From positions 69,982 through 133,981 of the forward strand of contig NZ_JBNFTW010000013.1 of the NCBI RefSeq assembly GCF_049943955.1: a stretch of 64,000 nt of DNA, read 5' to 3'. This document shows, in pieces, positions 24,425 through 33,853 of the stretch (positions are counted from its first letter, which is position 1; each line of letters starts with the position of its first letter). The notes below the pieces were generated by a model, which was not told the DNA's origin, did no database searches, and was given only the letters and a program-made list of their open reading frames with translations. Source of the stretch: Desulfosporosinus sp049943955. Its GTDB lineage: Bacteria > Bacillota > Desulfitobacteriia > Desulfitobacteriales > Desulfitobacteriaceae. The translations under genes were made by a program, and so were the position numbers.

Positions 24425-26974
24425 ATGGATATCATTTTGGCTCATCGTCAAATCGATTTTGATGCTTTAGCATCAATGGTAGCCGCTCAAAAGCTATATC
24501 CAAGCAGTGTTTTGGTTCTGGACGGAAAGCCAAACGTTTATGTTCAGGACTTTTTAGCGTTATCCAAGGATCAGCTGAGGTTTCTTAAATCATCGGAGGT
24601 CGACATAAACGACGTTTCTAAGGTTGTTCTGGTGGATACCCATGAATTAAAGAGAGCCGGTATGCTTGGTGAGAAAATATCTCAAACTCCAGGTATCGAA
24701 GTGGAAATTTATGATCATCATCCTTACAATGGCCCCATAAAGCCCGGGATGTTTATAGATCATGTCGGATCATGTGCAACATTGCTGGTTGAAAAACTGG
24801 CAGGATTTGGCTTACCATTAAGTGCCTTTGAAGCGACATTAATTGCTATTGGGATTTACGATGATACTGGGAGCTTATTATTTGATAGTACGACGGTACG
24901 TGACGTTCGTGCTGTAGCTTATCTGCTTGAACAAGGCGCAAATCTAGGGGTTATCGCCGAATATCTGCGTAAACCTCTTACTGAAGAACAAAAAGAGCTT
25001 CTTCAGCAATTGCTTGATCACGGACAGACGGAATTTTTTGAAGGCTTACCTGTTTATCTTGCCTATGCTGAAACTGAAGAATATGTTGGAGGACTTGCCT
25101 TGTTGGCTCATCGGGTGGGAGAACTTGAAGGCGCAGATACTTGGTTTTTGTTGGTTAGAATGGATGAGAGGGTCTATATTGTTGGCCGTTCCAGAGGAAG
25201 AGGACTGCCGGTCAACCGTTTGGTAAAGGTATTTGGGGGAGCAGGACATGAAAGAGCTGCTTCGGCAACTATTAAGGACGGCAATCTTGAGTCAATTCTA
25301 AAAAAACTGCGCTTAACCATAAAAAGCCGCGCAACTCGTCCTCATTTAGTACGAGACATGATGAGTTATCCGGTTAAAACGGTTTCTCAGGAGACTCGTT
25401 TAGGTGAGGTTGAAAAGATTCTTCTGCGTTATGGTCATACAGGGGTTCCTGTGACTGAGGATAAGAGTTTGGTAGGAATCATTTCGCGGCGTGACGTAGA
25501 AAAAGCGGTCAGGCATGGACTTCAACATGCGCCTGTTAAAGGATTTATGACGAGAAATGTTGTGACTGTGGATTCAAATGCAACGTTAGATGAAGTTCAA
25601 AGAGTGATGGTGCAGCACGATATTGGGCGGCTGCCGGTTGTTGAAGACGGTGAATTGGTCGGTATCGTTTCCAGATCCGACGTACTGCGTTTAGTTCATG
25701 GCGGGGCGGTTCCCTTCGAAACACAACTTGTTCGCGAACGCAGCATTGCTATGCGTCAGGACATCTTAGATTTGATAGGACGATTGCCCGTTAATGTGCA
25801 AGGAATCCTTGAAGCTGTACGGGATACAGCTCAAGAGGAGGAATGTTCTGTTTATCTTGTGGGAGGGTTTGTCAGAGATTTACTGTTATCAGTCCCTACC
25901 CAGGATTTAGACTTTGTCGTTGAGGGAAACGGAGGTCAATTTGCTCAAGCTTTAATAAAACGTTTGCCGGAAGGAAAACTAACTCAGCACGTGCAATTTG
26001 GTACAGCTCAAATTTCCTTTCCTAACGGGAGCCATTTAGATGTGGCAAGTACGCGAGTAGAGTACTACTCTTTTCCAGGTGCTCTTCCTCAAGTGGAAGA
26101 GTCCTGCTTGCGTGATGATTTATTTCGGCGTGATTTTACAATCAACTCCATGGCGATTTGCTTAAATTCTGAACGTTTTGGAGAACTCGTTGACTATTAT
26201 GGTGGTAAGCGGGACTTACAACAAGGAAAGATTCGTTTTTTACACAATTTGAGTTTTATTGAGGATCCTACTCGAATGCTGCGAGCCATTCGTTTTGCTC
26301 GACGTTATAACTTTAAATTAGCCAAAGAAACTTTGGAAGCTTTATTTACGGCCATTGAGACGGGAGTTCTTTTAAAGCTCAGTGTAGAGCGGTTTACGGA
26401 GGAACTGTTTATTATCTTTCACGAAGATAACTATCTGTCAATGTGTCAGACTCTCATACGAAGCGGTTTGTTTCAAGCATGGTTTGGAGAGGACTATAGT
26501 TGGAATTTTAATAACGATGATGATCAGGAGAGTCTTAACTGGTCCATAAACATAAGATGGTTGAGCGGCATTTCTAAAATGGGGCCTGAGGATATTGAAA
26601 AAATAATAAGCCGCTTGAGCCTGAGCAAAACGCTGCGTGAAGAAACACAGATTCTTGTTCATTTGCAAAGAAAACTGCAGGAGACACTAACCTTAAGGGA
26701 ATTAGATCAAGTATTGAGCAAAGTTCCTAACGGGGTTATTACTGTTTTAGAACGTGATGAGCGCTTTCAGCAATCGATTAAGGATTATCAGGAAGCTGAA
26801 CATCGGATTCGCATGACCCTTGACGGAAAGGCTCTCTTACAGATGGGGTTCAAAGAAGGACCGAAAATTGGGGAAATTTTAGAACAGGTGCGAACAGCTT
26901 GGCTGGAAGGTCAAATTCATTCGCCTGAAGAAGAACAGGAAATCGTTCAACGGTGGATTGAATCCCAACGTTAG
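24425..26974 (+). CDS. DHH-CBS-tRNA nucleotidyltransferase fusion (CCA- or A-adding enzyme)
   Basis: An 849-residue three-part protein. Residues 1-~300 are a DHH/DHHA1 phosphoesterase module (AHRQIDFDALASM, VDTHE, DHHPYNGP, GGAGHERAASA). Residues ~310-430 are two CBS domains (two 'GIISRRDVEKAV / GIVSRSDVLRLV' repeats). Residues ~465-849 are a class II nucleotidyltransferase (YLVGGFVRDLL, DLDFVVEGNG, RRDFTINSMAI, DPTRMLRAIRFARRY) that adds C and/or A to the tRNA 3' end. Such fusions are known in Clostridia and Deltaproteobacteria, sometimes as A-adding enzymes working with a separate CC-adding enzyme; which activity applies here cannot be read directly. Confidence 0.88.
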   Translation: MDIILAHRQIDFDALASMVAAQKLYPSSVLVLDGKPNVYVQDFLALSKDQLRFLKSSEVDINDVSKVVLVDTHELKRAGMLGEKISQTPGIEVEIYDHHPYNGPIKPGMFIDHVGSCATLLVEKLAGFGLPLSAFEATLIAIGIYDDTGSLLFDSTTVRDVRAVAYLLEQGANLGVIAEYLRKPLTEEQKELLQQLLDHGQTEFFEGLPVYLAYAETEEYVGGLALLAHRVGELEGADTWFLLVRMDERVYIVGRSRGRGLPVNRLVKVFGGAGHERAASATIKDGNLESILKKLRLTIKSRATRPHLVRDMMSYPVKTVSQETRLGEVEKILLRYGHTGVPVTEDKSLVGIISRRDVEKAVRHGLQHAPVKGFMTRNVVTVDSNATLDEVQRVMVQHDIGRLPVVEDGELVGIVSRSDVLRLVHGGAVPFETQLVRERSIAMRQDILDLIGRLPVNVQGILEAVRDTAQEEECSVYLVGGFVRDLLLSVPTQDLDFVVEGNGGQFAQALIKRLPEGKLTQHVQFGTAQISFPNGSHLDVASTRVEYYSFPGALPQVEESCLRDDLFRRDFTINSMAICLNSERFGELVDYYGGKRDLQQGKIRFLHNLSFIEDPTRMLRAIRFARRYNFKLAKETLEALFTAIETGVLLKLSVERFTEELFIIFHEDNYLSMCQTLIRSGLFQAWFGEDYSWNFNNDDDQESLNWSINIRWLSGISKMGPEDIEKIISRLSLSKTLREETQILVHLQRKLQETLTLRELDQVLSKVPNGVITVLERDERFQQSIKDYQEAEHRIRMTLDGKALLQMGFKEGPKIGEILEQVRTAWLEGQIHSPEEEQEIVQRWIESQR

Positions 26975-26987
26975 AGGAGGTAATTCT

Positions 26988-27653
26988 TTGTTTGGATTTG
27001 ATATAACTACAATCATAGCCAATATTCCAGCCCTAATGATTGGGTTTGCTTTTCATGAGTATGCTCATGCCTGGGTAGCAGACCGTCTTGGCGATCCCAC
27101 ACCTCAGAGCCAAGGGCGCTTAACTATGAATCCGCTGGTACATCTTGATCTGTTCGGAACCTTGATGGCCCTTTTATACCAATTTGGCTGGGCCAAACCG
27201 GTTATGATCAATCCTCATTATTTTAAAGGCAATAAACGTCGGGGAAGAATGTTAGTTGCCTTAGCGGGTCCGGCTGCGAACTTAATTATTGCCTTTCTTG
27301 CCTTGTTTGCCTGGTATATCAGCATGCACTGGCTTCATGGCACAGACTGGAGCTTTGTTATTCAAATGGTGTTTAAATCCATTGTCTTTATGAACTTGGG
27401 CCTGGGCATCTTCAATCTCTTGCCAATACCTCCGCTTGACGGGTTTTCAATTCTTACCGGTATCTTACCGGAACGGCTGGCTCGATACCTCTATTTACTT
27501 GAACAATACGGTTTAATTATTTTGGTAATACTCTTATTTACGGATGCTTTGAATATTGCCTTATACCCGGCAATGAATGGAATTGTTTTAATATACCAAA
27601 CGGTTATCACCATGATCTTAACCCCTATTTTTGGCCAGTTATGGTTGGTTTAA
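26988..27653 (+). CDS. Site-2 protease family (M50) membrane protein
   Basis: A 221-residue intramembrane zinc metalloprotease-like protein. The HExxH-type site reads FHEYAHAWVADRLGD and the third-ligand motif NLLPIPPLDGF; five to six hydrophobic segments surround them. TTG 26988 is chosen because GAGGAGG lies 7 bases ahead, next to the stop of the preceding gene. These short M50 proteins (YwhC group) have no known substrate. It heads a run with trpS, scpA and scpB, as commonly seen in Clostridia. Confidence 0.85.
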   Translation: MFGFDITTIIANIPALMIGFAFHEYAHAWVADRLGDPTPQSQGRLTMNPLVHLDLFGTLMALLYQFGWAKPVMINPHYFKGNKRRGRMLVALAGPAANLIIAFLALFAWYISMHWLHGTDWSFVIQMVFKSIVFMNLGLGIFNLLPIPPLDGFSILTGILPERLARYLYLLEQYGLIILVILLFTDALNIALYPAMNGIVLIYQTVITMILTPIFGQLWLV

Positions 27654-27695
27654 TCGATTCATAAGCTAACGGAGATTACTAAAGGAGTGTAATGT

Positions 27696-28670
27696 ATGAA
27701 AGGAAGAATATTGAGTGGAATGCGTCCGACAGGGGCGTTGCATATTGGTCACTTAAGTGTCATCCAAAACTGGGTTTCTCTGCAGGAAGATTATGATTGC
27801 TATTTTTCTGTTGTTGATCTGCATGCTTTGACTTCGGGGTATGAAGATAAATTAGACTTCACTCGCCTTCGCCGCGACATTGCTCTGGATTGGCTCAGCG
27901 TAGGTATTAATCCTGAGAAAAGTGCCGTTTTTATTCAGTCTGAGGTTAAAGAACACTCAGAGCTTCATTTGCTTTTATCGATGTTCACTCCTCTATCATG
28001 GTTGGAGCGCGTCCCCACTTACAAAGATCAAATTCAACAATTAAGTATGCAAGGAAAAGATTTAGGGACCTATGGATTCTTAGGCTATCCTCTTTTAATG
28101 GCAGCAGACATCTTAGTTTACAAAGCAAGTGTTGTGCCCGTTGGGGAAGATCAGCTCCCTCATGTTGAGCTTTGCCGGGAAATTGCCCGCCGGTTTAATT
28201 ACCTTTATGGTTCAGTATTTCCGGAGCCGAAAGCTCTTGTGGGCAAAGTTCCCTTATTGCCAGGTGTGGACGGCCGTAAGATGAGTAAGAGCTACAATAA
28301 CGCTATTTCCCTCACAGCTTCTCCTGAAGAGATTAAGACGCGAGTTCAGCAAATGATTACAGACCCGGCACGCCTTCGTAAAGATGACCCTGGTCATCCG
28401 GATGTATGTATCGTGGATAAATTTCATCAGATTTACACGCAGGAAGTGGCGGAAGTTGAAGAAAATTGCCGGGCAGGAAAAATCGGATGTGTAGCCTGCA
28501 AACGTCTTCTAGCTGAGAATTTGGAGAAGTTACTAAGCCCCTTTAGAGAGCGTCGTGTCTATTGGGAGGAACCGGGCCGGGTGGAAAAGGTCTTGGAAGA
28601 AGGTGCATTGCGTGCACATGAAGCGGCCGCGGTGACGATGAAAGAAGTTCGAAGTGCCATGGGGTTGTAA
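27696..28670 (+). CDS. trpS: Tryptophanyl-tRNA synthetase
   Basis: Class Ic synthetase charging tRNA-Trp. The 324-residue protein carries the HIGH motif in GALHIGHLSV, KMSKS in DGRKMSKSYNN, and GEDQLPHVEL in the dimer/tryptophan-binding region. AAAGGAG precedes the ATG. No T-box was seen in the 42-base gap ahead, so it appears to be expressed with the upstream M50 gene. The scpA ATG follows its stop immediately. Confidence 0.96.
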   Translation: MKGRILSGMRPTGALHIGHLSVIQNWVSLQEDYDCYFSVVDLHALTSGYEDKLDFTRLRRDIALDWLSVGINPEKSAVFIQSEVKEHSELHLLLSMFTPLSWLERVPTYKDQIQQLSMQGKDLGTYGFLGYPLLMAADILVYKASVVPVGEDQLPHVELCREIARRFNYLYGSVFPEPKALVGKVPLLPGVDGRKMSKSYNNAISLTASPEEIKTRVQQMITDPARLRKDDPGHPDVCIVDKFHQIYTQEVAEVEENCRAGKIGCVACKRLLAENLEKLLSPFRERRVYWEEPGRVEKVLEEGALRAHEAAAVTMKEVRSAMGL

Positions 28671-29438
28671 ATGGAAAGTGGTAAGAACAGTCCCCAAATA
28701 GAATTGCCCGTTTATCACGGCCCCTTGGATCTGCTCCTGACCTTAATTCAGCAGGAAAAAGTAGATATCTATGATATACCTATTGCTCGCATTGCCGATC
28801 AGTTTGTCGAAGCAGTCCGAGAAATGGAGTCTTTAGATATGGAAGTAACAACTGAGTTTCTTGTTCTGGCAGCTCAGTTGCTCTTTATGAAATCAAGGGA
28901 ACTTTTGCCAAAACCTGCAAAGAATGGGCAAGATCAAGCTGAAGAGGAAGACCTGCGCCAAGAATTGGCTGAACGTCTTGTGGCATACAGAACGTATAAA
29001 CAGGCAGCCCAGATGTTGGAAAAAATCGAAATCGCTTCAGGACGTTCCTTTGATCGAGAAATTGATGTGGAGGAATTATTAGTAGACGTCCAGCCGGAGG
29101 ACCCGCTCAAGGGGATTTGCTTCGAGGATCTTTGGCGGGCCTTTTGTAAAGTTATTGAGCGAGCCGAAAAAGGGGAGGAAATTCGGGAAGTTGAGCCGGA
29201 TGAAATTGCTATCGGTGTTATGCTTGCTGATGTAATGCGGCGAGTGCTTCTCCACCCCAAGGGCCTTCGTTTCACTCACTTATTGCGCAGCGGATCGCGC
29301 ATGGAAATTGTTGTTTCTTTTCTTGCATTACTGGAGCTGTTGAAAGCGGGTAAAGTTCGTGCTGAACAATCCGCGGTCCTCAGTGATATTATGTTATTCC
29401 CGACAGAAAAGGCATGGGAATTCATAGAAGAGGAGTAG
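28671..29438 (+). CDS. scpA: Segregation and condensation protein A
   Basis: Kleisin subunit of the SMC-ScpAB condensin. The 255-residue protein starts with the family block LPVYHGPLDLLLTLIQQEKVDIYDIPIARIADQF, has the FLVLAAQLLFMKSRELLP helix and the C-terminal winged-helix that contacts the SMC head. It abuts trpS with no gap, and the scpB ribosome site (AGGAG) lies within its last codons. Confidence 0.95.
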   Translation: MESGKNSPQIELPVYHGPLDLLLTLIQQEKVDIYDIPIARIADQFVEAVREMESLDMEVTTEFLVLAAQLLFMKSRELLPKPAKNGQDQAEEEDLRQELAERLVAYRTYKQAAQMLEKIEIASGRSFDREIDVEELLVDVQPEDPLKGICFEDLWRAFCKVIERAEKGEEIREVEPDEIAIGVMLADVMRRVLLHPKGLRFTHLLRSGSRMEIVVSFLALLELLKAGKVRAEQSAVLSDIMLFPTEKAWEFIEEE

Positions 29439-29443
29439 ATAAA

Positions 29444-30007
29444 ATGCTGTTTCGGGAACCGGAAACGGCTGCCTTAGAAGCCTTATTATTTGTTGCTAAA
29501 AATCCGCTGACCTTTGATCTGCTGGAGGAAATTCTTGAATTAGATCATTCCAAGATTGAGGAACTGCTGAATGAACTGCGAAACCGTTATTCTGCTGAGG
29601 CGTGCGGTTTAATGCTCTTAGAAATTGATGGAGGATTTAAATTGGCAACGAAACCGGAAGTTGCTCGCTATATAGAAGCCCTATATAAACAGCCGGCTCA
29701 AACTTTATCGAATGCGGCCTTGGAAGTCCTCTCTATTATTGCCTACAAACAACCTGTTACTCGCGGGGAAGTTGATTTCATTCGAGGGGTTCAGTCCGAT
29801 CGGGCCTTGAATACGTTAGTTGAGAAAGGTCTAGTCAAAGAAGTCGGACGTAAAGATGGGCCAGGACGCCCTATCCTTTATGGAACTACGGAACAGTTCC
29901 TCCTGCATTTTGGTTTGCATTCAATCGATGATTTGCCCAATCTTGAAGTTTTTACTCTAAGTGAACGTGAAGCAGCAAGTACCCTTGAAATAGAAACTGA
30001 AACCTAA
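29444..30007 (+). CDS. scpB: Segregation and condensation protein B
   Basis: Partner of ScpA in the SMC complex. The 187-residue protein has tandem winged helices with the conserved LEALLFVAKNPL, LSIIAYKQPVTRGEVDFIRGVQSD and GLVKEVGRKDGPGRPILYGTT segments. ATG 29444 is used instead of an in-frame ATG at 29414 inside scpA because AGGAG lies 8 bases ahead. Confidence 0.95.
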   Translation: MLFREPETAALEALLFVAKNPLTFDLLEEILELDHSKIEELLNELRNRYSAEACGLMLLEIDGGFKLATKPEVARYIEALYKQPAQTLSNAALEVLSIIAYKQPVTRGEVDFIRGVQSDRALNTLVEKGLVKEVGRKDGPGRPILYGTTEQFLLHFGLHSIDDLPNLEVFTLSEREAASTLEIETET

Positions 30008-30055
30008 AATCACCAGGTTTTTTACTGACTGGGCATGGCGATAAGGAGAACTGTA

Positions 30056-30598
30056 ATGAGATTATTTATTGGTATTGATATCCCAGCCGAACTAAAACGC
30101 TCCCTCCTCTCGTTTCAATCAGAACTTAGAGGACTGGGAGTCGACGGTTCCTGGAAATCTGCAGATAATTTTCACATTACCTTGGAATTTTTAGGGGAAC
30201 TTGATCCTGAAGTAGTACCGATCATTATCGAAAGTATGTCTTTAGCTGCTAAGAACCGTAGGTCATTTAAAATAGATATTGGAGGTTTGGGCGTCTTTCC
30301 CTCATATAAACGGCCACACACTTTGTGGACCGGTGTGGGCGGAAACTTGACGGAATTGAACCAATTGTGGGAGGCGATACGTGCTTTACTCGTAAACAAG
30401 AGCTTTACGTTGGAAAGTAAAAAATTCAAACCGCATATCACCTTAGCATCTCGCCCAAACCTTAAGCCAATCGACTTGAGCAGCCTGATGACCAAAAAAC
30501 TGGTTGAATTTACAGTTAAAGAGGTTACTCTTTTTGAAAGCATAGTCCTACAAGGAAAGAGGACTTACAAAAGTTTGTATCTTGCAAGGCTGCAGTGA
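30056..30598 (+). CDS. thpR: RNA 2',3'-cyclic phosphodiesterase (2H family)
   Basis: Two-His phosphoesterase (LigT/ThpR) that opens 2',3'-cyclic phosphates on RNA ends. Both catalytic HxT motifs are present in HITLEFLGEL and HITLASRP, ~85 residues apart, within 180 residues of usual family length. ATG 30056 follows AAGGAG; an in-frame ATG at 30035 has no site. Probably co-transcribed with scpAB. Confidence 0.9.
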   Translation: MRLFIGIDIPAELKRSLLSFQSELRGLGVDGSWKSADNFHITLEFLGELDPEVVPIIIESMSLAAKNRRSFKIDIGGLGVFPSYKRPHTLWTGVGGNLTELNQLWEAIRALLVNKSFTLESKKFKPHITLASRPNLKPIDLSSLMTKKLVEFTVKEVTLFESIVLQGKRTYKSLYLARLQ

Positions 30599-30623
30599 GT
30601 GAATAAAGGGGCCAATTTAAGAA

Positions 30624-32465
30624 ATGAGTATTTTGTTTTGCCGGGATTGCGGTGTTGATGTTTCTGGAGATCCGTTGTTTAGACAGGTGAGTTTTGCGCT
30701 GGAAAATGGAGAAAAGGCGGCTTTAGTGGGTCCTAATGGTGCAGGAAAAACGACGTTGATTAGAGCGTGTTTAGGGGAAGTTCGTCTCGAAAGCGGCGAG
30801 ACTCAAATTTTTGGCACATATGGCTACCTTCCGCAAATGCCCATTATCGAGGAAAAAGGGAATGTATTTCAGTGTATGCTCCAAGAAAGAGCTGATTTGC
30901 TCGCAATGCAGAAGCAACTCCGGGATTTAGAACAGAAAATGGCGCATACCCCTAGTGATAAAATCATGGAACAATACGCCATGTTGACGGAACGTTTTGA
31001 ACGTCAGGGCGGATATGCTTTAGAAGCTTTAATTCGGAGGATTTTGGCTGGACTGGGTCTCGAAGGTGAAGCTAATACCCTCGTTCAGTCCTTGAGCGGG
31101 GGGCAGAAAACGAGATTAGCTTTGTCCAAACTCTTACTTCGCTCTCCGGAACTCTTGATTTTAGATGAACCTACAAATCATCTTGATGTTGCGGCTTTAG
31201 AATGGTTGGAAGGGTACTTGCGGGATTATCCAGGGGCCCTTCTTATCGTTTCCCATGATCGGTATTTTTTGGATCGTACAGTCTCCAAGGTCTTTTGCCT
31301 GGAAAATGGTAAATTAAAAAGTTACACTGGGAATTATTCTGAATTTGAACTACAGCGTGCCATAGAAAGCAAAACGATTGGCCGCGAAGCGGAACGGTTG
31401 GAAAAAAAGATTGCCAAACTTGAAGAATATGTCCGCAGAAATAAAGCAGGAGTTAATTCCAAGCAAGCCCGCGGACGGGAAAGTCAGCTGAATAAGCTAA
31501 AGCCTATCCCTGTAGAGCACTCTGACCATAAACTTTCAATTTCCCTGGGAAATGCTGGCCGCAGCGGGGATCGAGTGTTGCTTTTGGAAGATGTTACGAT
31601 TAACTTTGAGAATAGAACGTTGTTTCAGCATGTTCAATTGGATCTTCGGCGTGGGGACAAAGTCGCTTTATTGGGTAAAAATGGGGTGGGAAAAACTTCA
31701 CTTTTAAAAGGAATTCTGCGCCAAATTCCCTACCAAGGAACTATTCGGTTAGGGGCTAATGTTAAAGTAGCCTACTATTCTCAAGAACATGAGAACCTAG
31801 GCAACGCTGGGACTGTAATGGACGAAATCCGTACTGTCTCAAATTTAAAGGACCCGGAAATCAGAAATCTTCTGGCTCGGTATGGCTTTAGAAACGACGA
31901 TGTTTTTAAGCATGCAGCTGTACTAAGCGGAGGTGAAAAAAGCCGCTTGGCCTTATGTAAATTGTTCCTGGAACAAGGAAATTTGTTGTTGCTGGATGAA
32001 CCAACGAATCACTTGGATATGGACACTCGAGGTTTGTTGGAAGAAGCGTTGCAGGAGTACGAAGGTACGGTCCTTGTCGTCTCCCATGACCGTTACTTTT
32101 TAGATAAGGTGGTTCAAAAGATTGCGGAATTAACCCCTCAGAGTCTGACAATATTCGAGGGTGATTATACAAACTATCGGGAATCAAAACAAGAAGAAGA
32201 CTCCTTCGTTGCTCCAAAGGAAAAAAATGTTAGGCCCGGTTCTCAAGAGCAGCAAGAAAGCCGTAATCTCGCGCGTGAGAAAAGGCGGCTTAAACAATTA
32301 GAGAAAGAAATAGAAGAGTTAGAAGAAACACTTGGAAGGTTAGAAGGTGAACTTGCTTCTGCCGGCAACAATTATGAATTGGCAATGAGCCTTCATGAGG
32401 AATATGAAAGGGTGAAAAAACACAGGGATAGTGTACTGGAGGAATGGATCGCGGGGAGCGATTGA
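30624..32465 (+). CDS. ABC-F family ATPase (Uup/YdiF-like)
   Basis: A 613-residue cytoplasmic protein with two ABC domains and no membrane segment. Domain 1 has GPNGAGKTTL, LSGGQKTRLALSKLL and LLILDEPTNHLD; domain 2 has GKNGVGKTSLL, LSGGEKSRLALCKLF and LLLLDEPTNHLD. The interdomain linker (about residues 240-310) is charged and helical, and a C-terminal coiled coil (REKRRLKQLEKEIEELEE) follows. ABC-F proteins act on ribosomes stalled in translation; the C-terminal coiled coil resembles Uup/YdiF members. No antibiotic-resistance context is evident. Confidence 0.9.
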   Translation: MSILFCRDCGVDVSGDPLFRQVSFALENGEKAALVGPNGAGKTTLIRACLGEVRLESGETQIFGTYGYLPQMPIIEEKGNVFQCMLQERADLLAMQKQLRDLEQKMAHTPSDKIMEQYAMLTERFERQGGYALEALIRRILAGLGLEGEANTLVQSLSGGQKTRLALSKLLLRSPELLILDEPTNHLDVAALEWLEGYLRDYPGALLIVSHDRYFLDRTVSKVFCLENGKLKSYTGNYSEFELQRAIESKTIGREAERLEKKIAKLEEYVRRNKAGVNSKQARGRESQLNKLKPIPVEHSDHKLSISLGNAGRSGDRVLLLEDVTINFENRTLFQHVQLDLRRGDKVALLGKNGVGKTSLLKGILRQIPYQGTIRLGANVKVAYYSQEHENLGNAGTVMDEIRTVSNLKDPEIRNLLARYGFRNDDVFKHAAVLSGGEKSRLALCKLFLEQGNLLLLDEPTNHLDMDTRGLLEEALQEYEGTVLVVSHDRYFLDKVVQKIAELTPQSLTIFEGDYTNYRESKQEEDSFVAPKEKNVRPGSQEQQESRNLAREKRRLKQLEKEIEELEETLGRLEGELASAGNNYELAMSLHEEYERVKKHRDSVLEEWIAGSD

Positions 32466-32528
32466 TTTCACCAATTAACCCATCTGCCCATATATTATCC
32501 TGAAGTCGCAAGGTGGAGGGATACATAT

Positions 32529-33188
32529 ATGGGAGTAGCTTTACTTATGGCTGTAGCATTAAGCTTAGATGGCTTTGGTGTTGGTTTGGCATATGGACTG
32601 CGCCGTATTCGCATACCGTTTGGTTCATTAATCGTTATAGCTATGTGCACTGTTTTGGCAATGGGTATATCGATGCTCTTTGGAAGTATCGTTAAACTTT
32701 GGCTCACCTTTTTTCCGGCAAGGTTGTTGGGGGCTCTGATATTATTGGCTCTGGGGGTTTTTCAGCTGGGCAGAGCAATAATCAATCGTAATCATGAGCA
32801 ATTGCCTGAGGCAGTTCCAGCGCTAGCTGTTATTGAGAAAAAACCTGCCGCAGAACCGGAGTTTCGCTTCCAATTGGAATTTTTAGGATTTGTGATCCAA
32901 GTACTTAAGACACCGCAAATTGCTGATGTGGATGGGTCAGGCGGGATTAGTCTCAAAGAGAGTTTTTTGTTGGGAAGTGCTTTGGCTATGGATGCTTTTG
33001 CCAGTGGTATTGGAGCCGCAATGGCAGGAATGACAGTGTCTGTGATTGGCGTTGTTGCTTTGACCCAGATTTTTATGTTATGTTTAGGCCAGCAAATGGC
33101 CGGCAAAGTTCCTGAGAATTGGATCAGCAAAGCAGAATTTTTGCCGGGGACTGTTTTAATCCTAGTCGGATTGGGCAAATTGATTTGA
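32529..33188 (+). CDS. ytaF: Sporulation membrane protein YtaF (MntP-like)
   Basis: A 219-residue protein of six membrane helices in two repeats, each with an SLDGFGVGLAYGLRRI / AMDAFASGIGAAMAG motif carrying an intramembrane Asp, as in the MntP manganese exporter family. A hydrophilic loop (~85-135) separates the halves. In Bacillus ytaF and coaE are adjacent, as here (11 bases apart), supporting this name over MntP itself. Its substrate is not established. Confidence 0.82.
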   Translation: MGVALLMAVALSLDGFGVGLAYGLRRIRIPFGSLIVIAMCTVLAMGISMLFGSIVKLWLTFFPARLLGALILLALGVFQLGRAIINRNHEQLPEAVPALAVIEKKPAAEPEFRFQLEFLGFVIQVLKTPQIADVDGSGGISLKESFLLGSALAMDAFASGIGAAMAGMTVSVIGVVALTQIFMLCLGQQMAGKVPENWISKAEFLPGTVLILVGLGKLI

Positions 33189-33199
33189 GGTGAGCTTTT

Positions 33200-33811
33200 T
33201 TGTTAACAATCGGCTTGACTGGTGGTATTGGCAGCGGAAAGTCAACGGTTTCCCAGTGGTTTGAGACCCAGGGTGTTTCGATTGTTGACGCAGATAAAAT
33301 CGTACACCGTTTGTTAGAATCAGATGTTAACTTAATTTCGCAGCTAGTAGAAACCTTTGGCCCTGGAATCACGGGGAACCAAGGGGAAATTGAGCGCAGG
33401 AAACTGGGAAAATTGGTATTTGCTGATCAACAAGCTCGAAACACTCTTGAAGAGCTTGTTCATCCTCGAGTACTTGCAACTATGAAGAATGAACGAGAGA
33501 ATCTGGAAAATTCAGGTGCAAAGGTTTGTGTGTGGGACGTTCCTTTGCTTTTTGAAACAGGATTTGAACAATATGTTGATCAAATTTGGGTTGTCTGGAT
33601 ACCTCGAGATATACAGCTTCAACGTGTACTTAAGCGAGACAATTTAAGCCTTGGTGAAGCAGAAGCTCGAATTTCTGCCCAGGGATCGTTAGATGAAAAA
33701 CGCCGGCGGGCTCATGTTGTCATTGATAATTCTGGAACTATCCAGGCAACGGTAGAACAACTCAGAGAAGCTTGGAAAGAAATAAAAGAAACATATTTAA
33801 GAGGAAACTAG
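33200..33811 (+). CDS. coaE: Dephospho-CoA kinase
   Basis: Last step of coenzyme A synthesis: phosphorylates the 3'-OH of dephospho-CoA. The 203-residue protein has the P-loop GLTGGIGSGKST, DADKIVH, VPLLFETGFEQYVD and the lid arginines (RDNLSLGEAEARISAQ). It starts at TTG with GAGGTGAG upstream. A lytic transglycosylase gene follows after 42 bases, the same pairing seen in many Firmicutes. Confidence 0.95.
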   Translation: MLTIGLTGGIGSGKSTVSQWFETQGVSIVDADKIVHRLLESDVNLISQLVETFGPGITGNQGEIERRKLGKLVFADQQARNTLEELVHPRVLATMKNERENLENSGAKVCVWDVPLLFETGFEQYVDQIWVVWIPRDIQLQRVLKRDNLSLGEAEARISAQGSLDEKRRRAHVVIDNSGTIQATVEQLREAWKEIKETYLRGN

Positions 33812-33853
33812 GATATATTCATGTAACAGTCCTAATCGAGATGAGGAGATGCG

